Below are positions 43,760 through 52,334 of a stretch of 64,000 nucleotides of DNA, in pieces. The DNA lies in the NCBI RefSeq assembly GCF_000758665.1, contig NZ_CP009285.1, forward strand, positions 1,364,001-1,428,000. The letters run 5' to 3'. How positions within the stretch are numbered: the first letter of the stretch is position 1; each line of letters begins with the position of its first letter. Below the pieces are notes generated by a model that was given only the letters and a program-made list of their open reading frames with translations, was not told the origin of the DNA and made no database searches. This DNA is from Paenibacillus borealis (GTDB lineage: Bacteria; Bacillota; Bacilli; Paenibacillales; Paenibacillaceae). The position numbers and the translations under genes were made by a program.

Positions 43760-45378
43760 TCTGGATCCTCCCCCTGCGGTTTCGGCTGTTCCGGAGATCC
43801 CTGATTCGCTCCTTCAACCGGCTGAGGCTTCTGGTTTGGCCCTTGTCTGCGGGTTTCTTTGCCGAGATCGGTCTTGGGACGCATGGACATGCTCCAGAGC
43901 GGAACGCGGATGAAGATGTCCTTCAGATAACGAGGAATCATCGGTGCTACCGGAGACAGATAGGGCACACCGAACGAACGCAATCCCGCCATATGGATCA
44001 GGAGCACCATCATGAAGGACATGATGCCAAACAAGCCAAGCGTTGAAGCGATGAACATCATCACAAAGCGGATCAGCCGGATCGAGTTGGCGATCGCCAG
44101 TGACGGAATCACAAAGTTCGAGATGGCGGTAAAAGAGACCACAATAACCATAGCCGCTGAGACAAGCCCGGCCTGAACGGCGGCCTGCCCCAGCACCAGC
44201 GCTCCGACGATGGAGATGGCCGGACCGATAGTGCGCGGCATGCGCACCCCGGCTTCGCGCAGCACATCGAAGGTAAGCTCCATCAGCAGAGCCTCTGCCA
44301 GTGCGGGCAGCGGCACCCCTTCACGCTGGGCAGCCAGGCTGATCAGCAGGGTCGTCGGCAGCATTTCCTGGTGAAAGGTAGTGACTGCAATATAGAGCGC
44401 CGGCAGCAGCATGGACACAAAGAAAGCCCCGTAGCGGATCAGCCGCAGAAAGGATGAAATATCATACCGCTGGTAGTAGTCTTCACTGGACTGAAAGAAG
44501 TTGAAGAAGGTAGACGGCGCCAGCAGGGCAAAGGGAGTGCCGTCAATAATAATCCCGATTTGTCCTTCCAGTATGCCTCCGGCTACGGCATCAGGACGTT
44601 CAGTATTCTGAATGGTAGGGAAGGGCGTCAGACCCCCGTCCTGGATGAATTCCTCAATATAGTTGCTCTCCAGAATGGCGTCCGTATTAATGGCATCAAG
44701 CCGGCGGCGGATTTCTGTCAGGACTTGTTCGCTGGCGATGCCCTTCAAATAAATGATAGCGATGCCGGTTTGGGTGCGCTGGCCGATTTTATATTCTTCG
44801 ATCCGCAGATCGGTAGTTTTGAGCCGGCGGCGCAGCATGGAGGTGCCTGTGCGCAGGCTTTCCGTGAAGCCTTCCTTGGGACCACGGATGACACCCTGGG
44901 AAGTAGGTTCGTTGATGCTTCTCTTCTCCCAGCCGGAGGTATCCGCAGCCAGTGCGACCTGAAGTCCTTCGAACAGAATCAGCGTATAGCCTTCAAAGAG
45001 CATAGCCAGCAGAACCTCCAGCGTTTTGCCTTCCTTGACGCCCCCGACCGGCAGCATCTGATCCTTGATCATACTGAAGGCAGCTTCGGCGGTAATCGTA
45101 TCCCCTTTCAGCGTTACACTTTCCATCAATGGCTGGAGCACCGTCTGGTTGACAGCATCGGCATTCACCAGGCCGTCAATGTATATGAAAGTAAGGGAAA
45201 GGGAGCTCAAGGATTCATTGGTGAAGTTGCGGATGACGATATCCGAGCTGCTGCCGATCCGCTTTCCGATTTCCTGCAAATTCACTTCAAGTGAAGGGTT
45301 CAGGGGGAGCGGTGCGGGCACAGAGGTTTCCACGGGATCCTTAGCTGTCTTCCGGCCTTTCTGCTGATTCTGCGGCAT
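43756..45378 (-). CDS. GerA family spore germination protein (A subunit)
   Basis: 540 residues: soluble N-terminal domain (about 40-290), then five or so membrane helices (about 320-470) with YDISSFLRLIRYGAFFVSMLLPALY, and a basic, Pro/Gln-rich C-terminal tail (about 500-540). The A subunit forms an oligomeric channel in the receptor. ATG 45378 with AAAGGAG 9 bases upstream; first gene of the operon, expected to be transcribed in the forespore (sigma-G), though I could not identify the promoter. Confidence 0.92.
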   Translation of the reverse strand: MPQNQQKGRKTAKDPVETSVPAPLPLNPSLEVNLQEIGKRIGSSSDIVIRNFTNESLSSLSLTFIYIDGLVNADAVNQTVLQPLMESVTLKGDTITAEAAFSMIKDQMLPVGGVKEGKTLEVLLAMLFEGYTLILFEGLQVALAADTSGWEKRSINEPTSQGVIRGPKEGFTESLRTGTSMLRRRLKTTDLRIEEYKIGQRTQTGIAIIYLKGIASEQVLTEIRRRLDAINTDAILESNYIEEFIQDGGLTPFPTIQNTERPDAVAGGILEGQIGIIIDGTPFALLAPSTFFNFFQSSEDYYQRYDISSFLRLIRYGAFFVSMLLPALYIAVTTFHQEMLPTTLLISLAAQREGVPLPALAEALLMELTFDVLREAGVRMPRTIGPAISIVGALVLGQAAVQAGLVSAAMVIVVSFTAISNFVIPSLAIANSIRLIRFVMMFIASTLGLFGIMSFMMVLLIHMAGLRSFGVPYLSPVAPMIPRYLKDIFIRVPLWSMSMRPKTDLGKETRRQGPNQKPQPVEGANQGSPEQPKPQGEDPE

Positions 45379-45494
45379 CTTCGGGGCTCCTTTCTGCTGA
45401 ATTCTGGATTCATTGGCTGTATTATCCCCCGCCGAAGGATTCCTTATTCTGCCTGGTTTGCAGAATCTAGAGGTGATAATAATGGCTGTGAGCA

Positions 45495-45541
45495 CCAAAA
45501 AAGGCATTTCTCCAGCCTGTTCAGGATGGGAGAAATGCCTT
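45495..45541 (-). terminator. intrinsic terminator after phosphodiester glycosidase gene
   Basis: On the minus strand a 13-bp perfect stem AAGGCATTTCTCC/GGAGAAATGCCTT (45529-45541 with 45501-45513) is followed by TTTT within CCTTTTTTGG. It lies 25 bases past the stop. Confidence 0.85.
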
Positions 45542-45565
45542 CATATAGAGTATTATAGCCGGATA

Positions 45566-46717
45566 TTATTTGGTCTGGACGACCAATGCGTTGCTGATCA
45601 GGCGGCCGGGTGTGGTCAGATATTTGCCGTTATAGTAGAGGCCGCTTGAGGCGCCGCCATCCAGATTCATCGCCTGGTAAGCCCCAGCCTGCTTCATGAT
45701 TTCCGCCAGCTGGGGGATGGTCGCCCCGCCGGAGGTCAGCAGAATCAGCTTGTGGTCGCGGGTCAGACCCAGCGCACTGCGGGAGCCTCCGCCTGTCAAT
45801 ATCTTCGGATCCTTGAAGCCCTCGGCGAGCACATTGAGGGATACCTTGCCGTTCACCAGCAGCCGCGGGCCTGCCTGTATAGCTCCTTGAATGGAGCCGC
45901 TGTCGAAGCGGTTCTTGAATTCACTGCCCGGAATCAGCTCTGCCAGAAGGTTGCCGTCATAGGCAAATACGGTCCGCTTGTCTCCGGGACTGTTCTTCAG
46001 CATCTTGCCGCCGCTGATAATATAACCGTAAGGAGCATAATAAGTGCCCTTGGTGTAGGCATCGAAGAAGGTACCGTTGATGGCGGCAGCCGCATTGCTG
46101 CGCTTCGCGATGCTGGCGAGCGCTTCTGTCTTGCCGACGGTATTTCCGGCAAGGACGGCATCCAGCTTCACCGAAGGATGCAGCAGGGAGACTGTGACGG
46201 TCTGCACGGCGAAGGAACGTCCGCCGACCTTGTATATATGTTTGCCGCTGACTATAGCAGGCGTACCGCTATTGATCAGGGCGCCATTCTGTACAGGTAA
46301 TGTGGCTGTTGCTTCGCCGCTCGTGAGCGTGAGCGATGCGGCTTCTTTATTCCACTGGAGCTGTATGCCAAGCGTCTGGCTGACGAGAGCCAACGGAATA
46401 TAGGTCATGCCATTTTCACTAAAGGGGCGTTCGCCCGAGGGAACGGGCTTGCCGTTGACGGAGGCTCCGGCTGTGCCTGGAGTGAAGGTAACAGACAAGT
46501 CATCGCGTGTTACCTGGATCTGGCCTCCAGCAGAGCTTACTACAGACTGGATGCCGGCGAAGCCATTCAGGAATCTTAGCGGAATGAACGAATGGTTCTC
46601 CTTGTCCACATAGACGGCAAGTTTAGCTGGCGCAGCCGCAGCGGCCCGGGATTGCAAAGGGGAAAGAAGCACAGCAAGCAGACAGAAGGCGGTGAAGAGG
46701 ACAGACATTTTTTTCAT
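45566..46717 (-). CDS. exported phosphodiester glycosidase (NAGPA-like) with Cu-amine-oxidase-N-type domain
   Basis: 383 residues: signal peptide ending near SRA-AAAA, a copper amine oxidase N-terminal-like (stalk) domain at about 35-135 (FIPLRFLNGF...GMTYIPLALVSQTLG), then the phosphodiester glycosidase fold (about 190-383: AAINGTFFDAYTKG, QAGPRLLVNG, MNLDGGASSGLYYNG). Members act on sugar-phosphodiester links in the cell wall or on exopolysaccharide. The ATG at 46717 has GGAGA about 13 bases upstream; the ATG three codons later is an option. Confidence 0.85.
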   Translation of the reverse strand: MKKMSVLFTAFCLLAVLLSPLQSRAAAAAPAKLAVYVDKENHSFIPLRFLNGFAGIQSVVSSAGGQIQVTRDDLSVTFTPGTAGASVNGKPVPSGERPFSENGMTYIPLALVSQTLGIQLQWNKEAASLTLTSGEATATLPVQNGALINSGTPAIVSGKHIYKVGGRSFAVQTVTVSLLHPSVKLDAVLAGNTVGKTEALASIAKRSNAAAAINGTFFDAYTKGTYYAPYGYIISGGKMLKNSPGDKRTVFAYDGNLLAELIPGSEFKNRFDSGSIQGAIQAGPRLLVNGKVSLNVLAEGFKDPKILTGGGSRSALGLTRDHKLILLTSGGATIPQLAEIMKQAGAYQAMNLDGGASSGLYYNGKYLTTPGRLISNALVVQTK

Positions 46718-46909
46718 AGTAAACGAAATCTCCTTCAGATTGTAGCAGTATAACTGCAGTTTAGGATGAATCTGGAACGGACTCCAGAAAGAAGCACTTG
46801 AAATACTATAATATAGCGGGCTCCGTTGACCGTCAATGGAACATGCATTGAGAGAGATGTTAGTTTATAATGAAATCACTTACGGATATTGGCACAAAGG
46901 CGGGAAGCG

Positions 46910-47491
46910 ATGATAACAAGAATAGGCTTGATCCGGCACGGCAGCACACTCTGGAACCAGGAAGGCCGGATACAGGGCCACACGGATAATCCTCTGGACG
47001 AGGAGGGCTTCCGGCAGGCAGCTGTACTTGCAGAGCGTCTCAGCGGTGAATCGTGGGATTATATTTATTCAAGCGATATGCTGCGGGCCAGACAGACGGC
47101 GGAGGTCATTGCCGGGAGACTGGGGATTCCGCTGGCTGGCCTGGTTCCGGGGATACGGGAAATGAACGGCGGGTTAATAGAAGGGACTACGGAGAAGGAA
47201 CGGATTGAGCGGTTCGGCAGCGGGTGGAAGACGATGGATATGAAGCTGGAGAGCCGGGACCTGGCCCAGCAGCGGGGTGTACGGGCCGTTGAAGAGGTCG
47301 CTGCCCGCCATCCGGGGCGCAATGTACTCATAGTCAGTCATGGCGCCATTCTGCGCAGTACGCTGGCAGGACTTGTTCCTTCACTGGATCTCAGTGTAGT
47401 GCTGAAGAATACTTCAGTTACCTGTATTATCAAAGACGCTGGCGGCTGGACCTGCGAGCTGTACAATGGCGTGGGGCATCTGAACGAATAG
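46910..47491 (+). CDS. histidine phosphatase family protein
   Basis: 193 residues with the phosphoglycerate-mutase-like LIRHGSTLWNQEGRIQGHTDNPLDEEG motif (catalytic His in RHG) and the second His in IVSHGAILRS. Substrates in this family range from phosphoglycerate and cobalamin intermediates to unspecific phosphates; nothing nearby decides. The start ATG 46910 is chosen because it lies just after GGAAG and gives the family N-terminus. Confidence 0.88.
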   Translation: MITRIGLIRHGSTLWNQEGRIQGHTDNPLDEEGFRQAAVLAERLSGESWDYIYSSDMLRARQTAEVIAGRLGIPLAGLVPGIREMNGGLIEGTTEKERIERFGSGWKTMDMKLESRDLAQQRGVRAVEEVAARHPGRNVLIVSHGAILRSTLAGLVPSLDLSVVLKNTSVTCIIKDAGGWTCELYNGVGHLNE

Positions 47492-47516
47492 AGCCGGCTG
47501 TACAAAATTGGAATAC

Positions 47517-47549
47517 AAGAGAGTCTCCCTTGTAAAGGAAGGCTCTCTT
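47517..47549 (+). terminator. hairpin after histidine phosphatase gene
   Basis: AAGAGAG pairs with CTCTCTT, with an inner CCTT/AAGG, 25 bases after the stop. The U tract is weak (TCTTCC), so termination is likely but not certain. Confidence 0.45.
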
Positions 47550-47728
47550 CCACCTGTTCCAGAACATACCATCTCAAATTCTGCGGCTTTTACCGATAAT
47601 AAGCTTAGTACTGAGGCAAGGTCCGGCCATACTTGCCGGAGATGTTCAGAATATGTTCAGACTAACCCTGTACAGTAGCGCTTAAAAGCGATGAATTATA
47701 CGATTAGGCAAAAGGAGGGCAAAGTAAT

Positions 47729-48580
47729 ATGGAAGAGGCCCGGAATTATATACTGGCTGTATTATCCATTCTTATAGGAGTATTGACGGTGTACAGCATC
47801 CTCAGGCTGACGCGGAATTTCTCCAAGTATCACCAAAGAACCCGTGCGGTCCGCACAAGTCTTGTTGTACTGGTTATTAGTGCCGGCCTTAGCGGCATGC
47901 ACCTGCTGGGCAAGAAAACCTTGTCCGGATTTACCGCTGAGGACAGCAATCTGTTTATTACGATGGCGCTCTATGCGCTTACACTCGCCGGAATATTATA
48001 CCTGTTCCTGCGTGTGCGTCTGCTTCTCGGAGAGCGTGAGCAGCTGAAAGAATTGGCCTACCGGGACGCTTTAACCGGCCTGCTTAACAAGAACGGAATG
48101 GATCACTTCTGGGATCACTGCAAATCAGGCGAACAGCTTGCGGTATTATATCTTGACCTTAACCGTTTCAAATCGATCAATGACACGCTCGGCCATCATG
48201 CGGGGGATCTGCTGCTTGAAGCCGTCGGCGGCAGCCTGCAGCAGTTCTCCCGCAAGGGCAAACGGCATATTTTCCGGGTGGGCGGGGATGAATTTGTCAT
48301 CATCGCCAAGCGCTGCAGCCGCAAGGATGCGGAGCTGCTGGCCCTTAAGGTTCTGGAGAATATCACCCGGAATTACAAATTGGAGACGCATGAATTGTTC
48401 GTATCGGCGAGTGTCGGCATCACTATGAGTCAAGGCAGAATTGACCGGAAGAGGCTGCTCAAGGAGGCCGATTCCGCGATGTACAATGCCAAGCAGCTTG
48501 GCAGCGGGCGTTATGCGGTGTACAAGCAGGAGAACAGTCTTCCTCCTGTGAAGCTGGTCAGCAGCTCCAGAGCACAATAA
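47729..48580 (+). CDS. diguanylate cyclase with membrane N-terminus
   Basis: 283 residues. Three membrane helices in the first 100 residues (about 8-25, 43-60 and 75-93), a short linker and a GGDEF domain with an intact GGDEF motif (185-189) and LDLNRFKSINDTLGHHAGD. It should make c-di-GMP from GTP in response to an unknown membrane signal. AAAAGGAGGG precedes the ATG. No PDE or PilZ gene is near. Confidence 0.9.
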   Translation: MEEARNYILAVLSILIGVLTVYSILRLTRNFSKYHQRTRAVRTSLVVLVISAGLSGMHLLGKKTLSGFTAEDSNLFITMALYALTLAGILYLFLRVRLLLGEREQLKELAYRDALTGLLNKNGMDHFWDHCKSGEQLAVLYLDLNRFKSINDTLGHHAGDLLLEAVGGSLQQFSRKGKRHIFRVGGDEFVIIAKRCSRKDAELLALKVLENITRNYKLETHELFVSASVGITMSQGRIDRKRLLKEADSAMYNAKQLGSGRYAVYKQENSLPPVKLVSSSRAQ

Positions 48581-48586
48581 CTTATG

Positions 48587-48766
48587 AAATCCTGCACGAA
48601 ATACAACATTATGCTCATGAAATCGGCTCTAATCCTCAAATGTTGTATGAAATACAGCATTCCCCCTCATTTAAGCGGATTAGCGGGGCGATTCTTGTAT
48701 TTCGTACAACAATCCTCCCGAACAGCTGGGTATGTAGCAAGCAAAGTTGCAGTACGTACAACATTA
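48587..48766 (-). repeat. interspersed element, type A copy 3 (minus orientation)
   Basis: Begins 6 bases after the stop of the diguanylate cyclase gene. Units at 48591, 48643, 48694 and 48746 (spacings 52, 51, 52). Unit 2 is a perfect TTGTATTTCGTACAA palindrome (5-base arms). In reverse complement it aligns over its length with copy 1. The remainder of the 363-base gap (48581-48943) holds only the terminator below. Confidence 0.85.
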
Positions 48767-48825
48767 ATACCGAGGCCAGCAATGAATCTGGTATGAGCCG
48801 GGTGTGAGATATTGAAGCTTTACAC

Positions 48826-48867
48826 AGAAAACGGATACTATCCTGTAGAGGATGGTATCCGTTTTCT
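48826..48867. terminator. bidirectional terminator between convergent genes
   Basis: 18-base arms (48826-48843 and 48850-48867, one mismatch) around a 6-base loop. The outer AGAAAAC/GTTTTCT supplies U-rich ends in both directions. Confidence 0.75.
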
Positions 48868-48943
48868 ATTTGGTACGGCCGCTGCCCGAATGCTTCAGAT
48901 GGCTCATTATCCGGAACAGGCAGCCAGAAGCTATTGGCAAATA

Positions 48944-49678
48944 CTAGATTCCCCTTGCTGCCAGCAGTCCGGCAAGTACATCCGGATGGTCGGTTATGAT
49001 GCCGGCCACTCCGGCCTCAATCAGATAGGTCATCCGCTCAGGATCATTTACAGTCCAGGGATGATAGACAATCCCGCTCTCCGTTGCATCGGTGACGAAC
49101 TCCGGCAGAACAGAAGAATAATGGGCATGCAGCGCGTCCGCCTGCAGGGTAGCCGCATAATTCCAAGGGCGGTATAAGCCCTCCCCGTAGAGAATGCCGG
49201 TGCGGATCTCCGGTGCCAGCGATTTACAGTAGGCCAGGGAATAGTGATTGAAGCTGGAGATAACCACCCGCTCACTCATGCCCTGCTCCCGTACAGCCGC
49301 TATCACCTTCTCCTCCATTCCGGGATAGAGGAACGTACCGTTCTTCAGCTCAATATTAAGCACAGTCTCACGTCCCTGAAGCAGATCCAGCAGCTCATCC
49401 AGGGTCGGAATCCGCTCTCCCGTGAACTCAGGGCTGAACCAGGAGCCAGCGTCAACCTCCAGCACTTCACGTAGCGTCTTATCCTTTACATATCCGCTGC
49501 CTGTAGTGGTGCGGCTAAGATTCTCATCATGAATGATTACGATTGCTCCGTCACTCGTCATTTGTACGTCTGTCTCGATGCCGGTTGCGCCAAGCTCCAG
49601 ACCCTTGCGGAATGCCGCCATTGTGTTCTCCGGGGCGACTGCGGATGCGCCGCGATGCGCGAAATTAATGATGTTCAT
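48944..49678 (-). CDS. glycerophosphodiester phosphodiesterase
   Basis: 244 residues of the GDPD family: NFAHRGASAVAPENT with the catalytic His, ETDVQMTSDGAIVIIHDE, and NIELKNG. It hydrolyses glycerophosphodiesters to glycerol 3-phosphate and an alcohol. No signal peptide, so cytoplasmic. ATG 49678 with GGAGGG 12 bases upstream; the longer frame is rejected. Convergent with the diguanylate cyclase gene. Confidence 0.93.
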   Translation of the reverse strand: MNIINFAHRGASAVAPENTMAAFRKGLELGATGIETDVQMTSDGAIVIIHDENLSRTTTGSGYVKDKTLREVLEVDAGSWFSPEFTGERIPTLDELLDLLQGRETVLNIELKNGTFLYPGMEEKVIAAVREQGMSERVVISSFNHYSLAYCKSLAPEIRTGILYGEGLYRPWNYAATLQADALHAHYSSVLPEFVTDATESGIVYHPWTVNDPERMTYLIEAGVAGIITDHPDVLAGLLAARGI

Positions 49679-49758
49679 GTACTGTATTTCCCTCCGTCTC
49701 TTGGTTGTGTTGATGCCCGTGTTGGACGGGCCCCCTTGTAGTGTATTCCACATCACAT

Positions 49759-49803
49759 CAAGAAACCCTGTCCGCATGGAGCGAAAAGGGTACGGTTTCT
49801 TGA
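49759..49803 (-). terminator. inverted repeat after M20 gene
   Basis: Perfect 10-base arms TCAAGAAACC/GGTTTCTTGA, 40 bases past the stop of the M20 deacylase, with no long U tract. Confidence 0.4.
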
Positions 49804-49842
49804 ATTTAACATGTGCCGGCAGGAGCTGTTAATATGTAAGGA

Positions 49843-51000
49843 TTAATTTCCCAGTTCTTTCAGGGCCGCAGCGGCCAACTCTGCGAAATAGCGTGCTGTC
49901 GGCAGAAGCGCCGATTCATCAACGTCAAATCGCGGGTGATGAAGGCCGAAATCGCCTTCGGTGCCGATGTTGACGAAAGCGCCCGGCAGCTGCTGCAGAT
50001 AAAAGGCGAAATCCTCGCCGCCCATTTGTGGCTCAAGCTCGAAGACTGTGAGGCCAAGACGGGCCGCAGTGGCTGCGGCAAACTGGGCCCAGCGGGGATC
50101 ATTGACCGTTGCCGGCGGTCCGGGGATCCACTCGAGCTGTGCTTCAGCTCCAGCAGCGGCGGCAACCCCGTCAATAATCTGTCTGATCTGCCGTGGTACT
50201 GCTTGGCGGATGGCTTCATTATGCGTCCGTACCGTACCTTCCAGCTCTACAACGCCGGGCAGGACGTTCCAGGTGTTACCGCCCTGAATCCGGGTTACGC
50301 TGACCACCACCGATTCAACCGCACTGGTAAGACGGCTCGCGATCGTCTGCAGCGAGGTGATGACCTGCGCCGCCGTTACAATCGTATCCTGCCCGCGTTC
50401 CGGCTGAGCCGCATGTCCGCCTTTGCCGAGAATCGAAATGACAAACCGGTCTACGCCGGCGGTAAGTGCACCGCTGCGGGTTCCGAATGAACCTGCTGGC
50501 AGATCAGGATTATTATGCAGTCCAAAAATGGCGTCTACTCCGATCAGCCCGCCGGATTCCAGCACGGCTATAGCTCCGTGCCCGGTCTCTTCCGCAGGCT
50601 GGAACAGTATTCGGACCGTCCCGGCAAGCTCACTCTCCCGGGCCTTCAGCAGGTAAGCTGCTCCGAGGATGCCTGCCGTGTGGAAATCATGCCCGCAGGC
50701 ATGCATCCTGCCGGAAATCTCAGAGGCGAAGGGGAGCCCCGTATCTTCTTCAATAGGCAGGGCATCAATATCTGCACGGATGGCGACGACCGGGCCATGG
50801 CCGTTGCCGATCTCGGCAATCAGTCCTGTCTGCAGCGGAAGATCAAGCACAGTAATTCCCGCTTCAGCCAGCCAGCGGCGCAGCTTGTCTGTGGTCTGAA
50901 ATTCCTCGTTTGACAGCTCGGGCTGCTGATGAAGCTCCCTGCGCACCTGAATCAAACGCTGAGCCAGTTGCTGTTCCTGATTTTGAGTTAATGACGGCAT
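49843..51000 (-). CDS. M20 family deacylase (YxeP/SndA-like amidohydrolase)
   Basis: 385 residues with the M20D motifs RRELHQQPELSNEE, RADIDALPI, MHACGHDFHTA, FQPAEETGHGA and the C-terminal HHPRFDVDE. Members hydrolyse N-acyl amino acids; in B. subtilis YxeP/YtnL-type enzymes act in S-containing amino acid salvage. The gene is divergent from a methyltransferase-metQ operon and shares with it a mirrored promoter/operator arrangement, so both are probably under one regulator. AGCGGGG lies upstream of the ATG. Confidence 0.88.
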   Translation of the reverse strand: MPSLTQNQEQQLAQRLIQVRRELHQQPELSNEEFQTTDKLRRWLAEAGITVLDLPLQTGLIAEIGNGHGPVVAIRADIDALPIEEDTGLPFASEISGRMHACGHDFHTAGILGAAYLLKARESELAGTVRILFQPAEETGHGAIAVLESGGLIGVDAIFGLHNNPDLPAGSFGTRSGALTAGVDRFVISILGKGGHAAQPERGQDTIVTAAQVITSLQTIASRLTSAVESVVVSVTRIQGGNTWNVLPGVVELEGTVRTHNEAIRQAVPRQIRQIIDGVAAAAGAEAQLEWIPGPPATVNDPRWAQFAAATAARLGLTVFELEPQMGGEDFAFYLQQLPGAFVNIGTEGDFGLHHPRFDVDESALLPTARYFAELAAAALKELGN

Positions 51001-51053
51001 GGATGTACAACCCCGCTTTCTCCAATTAATCTATCATTCCTGTATATTCCTGA

Positions 51054-51070
51054 TTAATCCGATTGATTTA
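51054..51070. promoter_or_regulatory. operator copy 1 (TTAATCCGATTGATTTA) for M20 gene
   Basis: Palindrome-like 17-mer lying 11 bases downstream of the minus-strand -10 and 54 bases before the M20 start codon. A close copy is at 51213-51230. Confidence 0.6.
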
Positions 51071-51080
51071 TTTACTGCGC

Positions 51081-51110
51081 ATAATACCTTTAACGGAAAG
51101 GTCCTGTCAA
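51081..51110 (-). promoter_or_regulatory. sigma-A promoter of M20 gene
   Basis: Minus strand TTGACA (51105-51110), 18 bases, TATTAT (51081-51086). The predicted start is near 51074, directly before operator copy 1. Confidence 0.7.
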
Positions 51111-51169
51111 TGTGTTATTTAACGATCCGGAGATTTATGAAATATTTCATGAAAGTGATGGATATCTCA

Positions 51170-51199
51170 TTGACGTTTCATTTTTGCCCATGCTATTAT
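51170..51199 (+). promoter_or_regulatory. sigma-A promoter of methyltransferase-metQ-proC-VOC operon
   Basis: TTGACG (51170-51175), 18 bases, TATTAT (51194-51199). The same layout as the divergent promoter. The predicted start is near 51206, directly before operator copy 2. Confidence 0.7.
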
Positions 51200-51212
51200 A
51201 CGGCCAATTCAT

Positions 51213-51230
51213 TTAAATCCGATAGATTAA
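51213..51230. promoter_or_regulatory. operator copy 2 (TTAAATCCGATAGATTAA)
   Basis: An 18-mer with half sites TTAAATC/GATTAA, 13 bases downstream of the plus-strand -10 and 55 bases before the first start codon. The position suggests a repressor blocking the start of transcription. A CymR-like sulfur regulator is an inference from gene content only. Confidence 0.6.
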
Positions 51231-51284
51231 CTACTTATTTAGCATTTCGGAAACAATGTGTTGCATCCAGAAGGGGGATAACAT

Positions 51285-52334
51285 ATGGGAGAGTGGTCGA
51301 GACAGGAGCGTTTTGCTGCCTTGCTGTCCGGGGAGCGGGCCGACCGGCCTATTGTCAGCGGCTGGCGCCATTTCATAGACCGGGAGGGTAACGCCAGTGA
51401 TCTTGCAGACAGTACAATAGCTTATACGAAGCAATTCGATTGGGACTGGGTCAAAATCAATCCGCGGGCTACATATTATGCAGAAACATGGGGCAACACC
51501 TACGATTTCGCGGATTACCGTACGGTATTTCCCAAGCAGACCCGTGCGGTGATCAGCAAGCCGGAGGATGTCTGGAATATACAGGCGCAGCAGGCTGCAG
51601 CCGCAGCTCCGCTGGCCGAACAGTTAGAGGCTGTAAGCCTTATACGCCAGGGCCTGCCGGATACTCCGCTGACCCAGACGATTTTCTCGCCGCTTACCGT
51701 GCTGCTGTTTCTGGCGGGCCAGTCAGCTTATGCCGGTGATACGGTTTATGGCAGCCGTGAGCCGGTGACCGTGGCAAGTCTGCTGGAGGAGCAGCGGGCA
51801 GGCGTACATCAAGCGCTGAAGGCCATCGCCCTGACGCTGGCGGATTATGTGCAGGAGCTGGGCAAACGGGGGCTGGACGGGATTTTTTATGCGGTGACCG
51901 GCACCGCTCATCCGGGAATGTTTGACGAATCGGCGTTCAATGAATTGTCGCGGCCGTATGATGAGATTGTGCTGGAAGCCGCCGGTTATGGCAAAAGGAT
52001 TCTGCATACCTGCGGTGCCTATTCGCAGCCGGAGAGATTCAACAATTATCCGATTGAGGGCATCAGCTGGGATACCGCAGCACCGGGCAATCCCGGATTG
52101 CATGCGGAGCTGAAGCCAACGAAGGTCGGGGGAGTAGATCATGCCTTATTCGCAGCCCATGATCCCCGGCGTATCCGTGCACAGGCTGAATTCGCCCTGC
52201 GCCTTATGGCGGACGAGCCGTTCCTGCTTGCACCCAATTGTGCGATACCGGTAACCGTAGAAGATCGATCCTTACAGGCTTTACGTGATTCTATTCCGCA
52301 GGAGTACACATATGAAAAGGGGTTCAAAGAATGA
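51285..52334 (+). CDS. uroporphyrinogen decarboxylase-fold methyltransferase (MtaA/CmuA-like)
   Basis: 349 residues of the URO-D superfamily. Instead of the URO-D active site it has the zinc-thiol methyltransferase ligands His241 and Cys243 (LHTCGAY) and Cys319 (APNCAIP), the pattern of MtaA and other methyl transfer enzymes. It probably moves a methyl group to or from a thiol such as homocysteine. Its ATG follows AGAAGGGGG. It is first in an operon with a MetQ-like lipoprotein, which supports methionine or S-methyl compound metabolism. No corrinoid protein gene is nearby, so the methyl donor is unknown. Confidence 0.8.
   Translation: MGEWSRQERFAALLSGERADRPIVSGWRHFIDREGNASDLADSTIAYTKQFDWDWVKINPRATYYAETWGNTYDFADYRTVFPKQTRAVISKPEDVWNIQAQQAAAAAPLAEQLEAVSLIRQGLPDTPLTQTIFSPLTVLLFLAGQSAYAGDTVYGSREPVTVASLLEEQRAGVHQALKAIALTLADYVQELGKRGLDGIFYAVTGTAHPGMFDESAFNELSRPYDEIVLEAAGYGKRILHTCGAYSQPERFNNYPIEGISWDTAAPGNPGLHAELKPTKVGGVDHALFAAHDPRRIRAQAEFALRLMADEPFLLAPNCAIPVTVEDRSLQALRDSIPQEYTYEKGFKE

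Noticed and set aside
48812..49177. Plus-strand frame overlapping the glycerophosphodiesterase
   Set aside because: It begins in the terminator hairpin and then runs antisense to a conserved gene.
51001..51284. S-box (SAM) or T-box riboswitch before the metQ operon
   Set aside because: Transcripts predicted from the promoters have leaders of only about 75-80 bases and no matching conserved motifs or terminator were seen.
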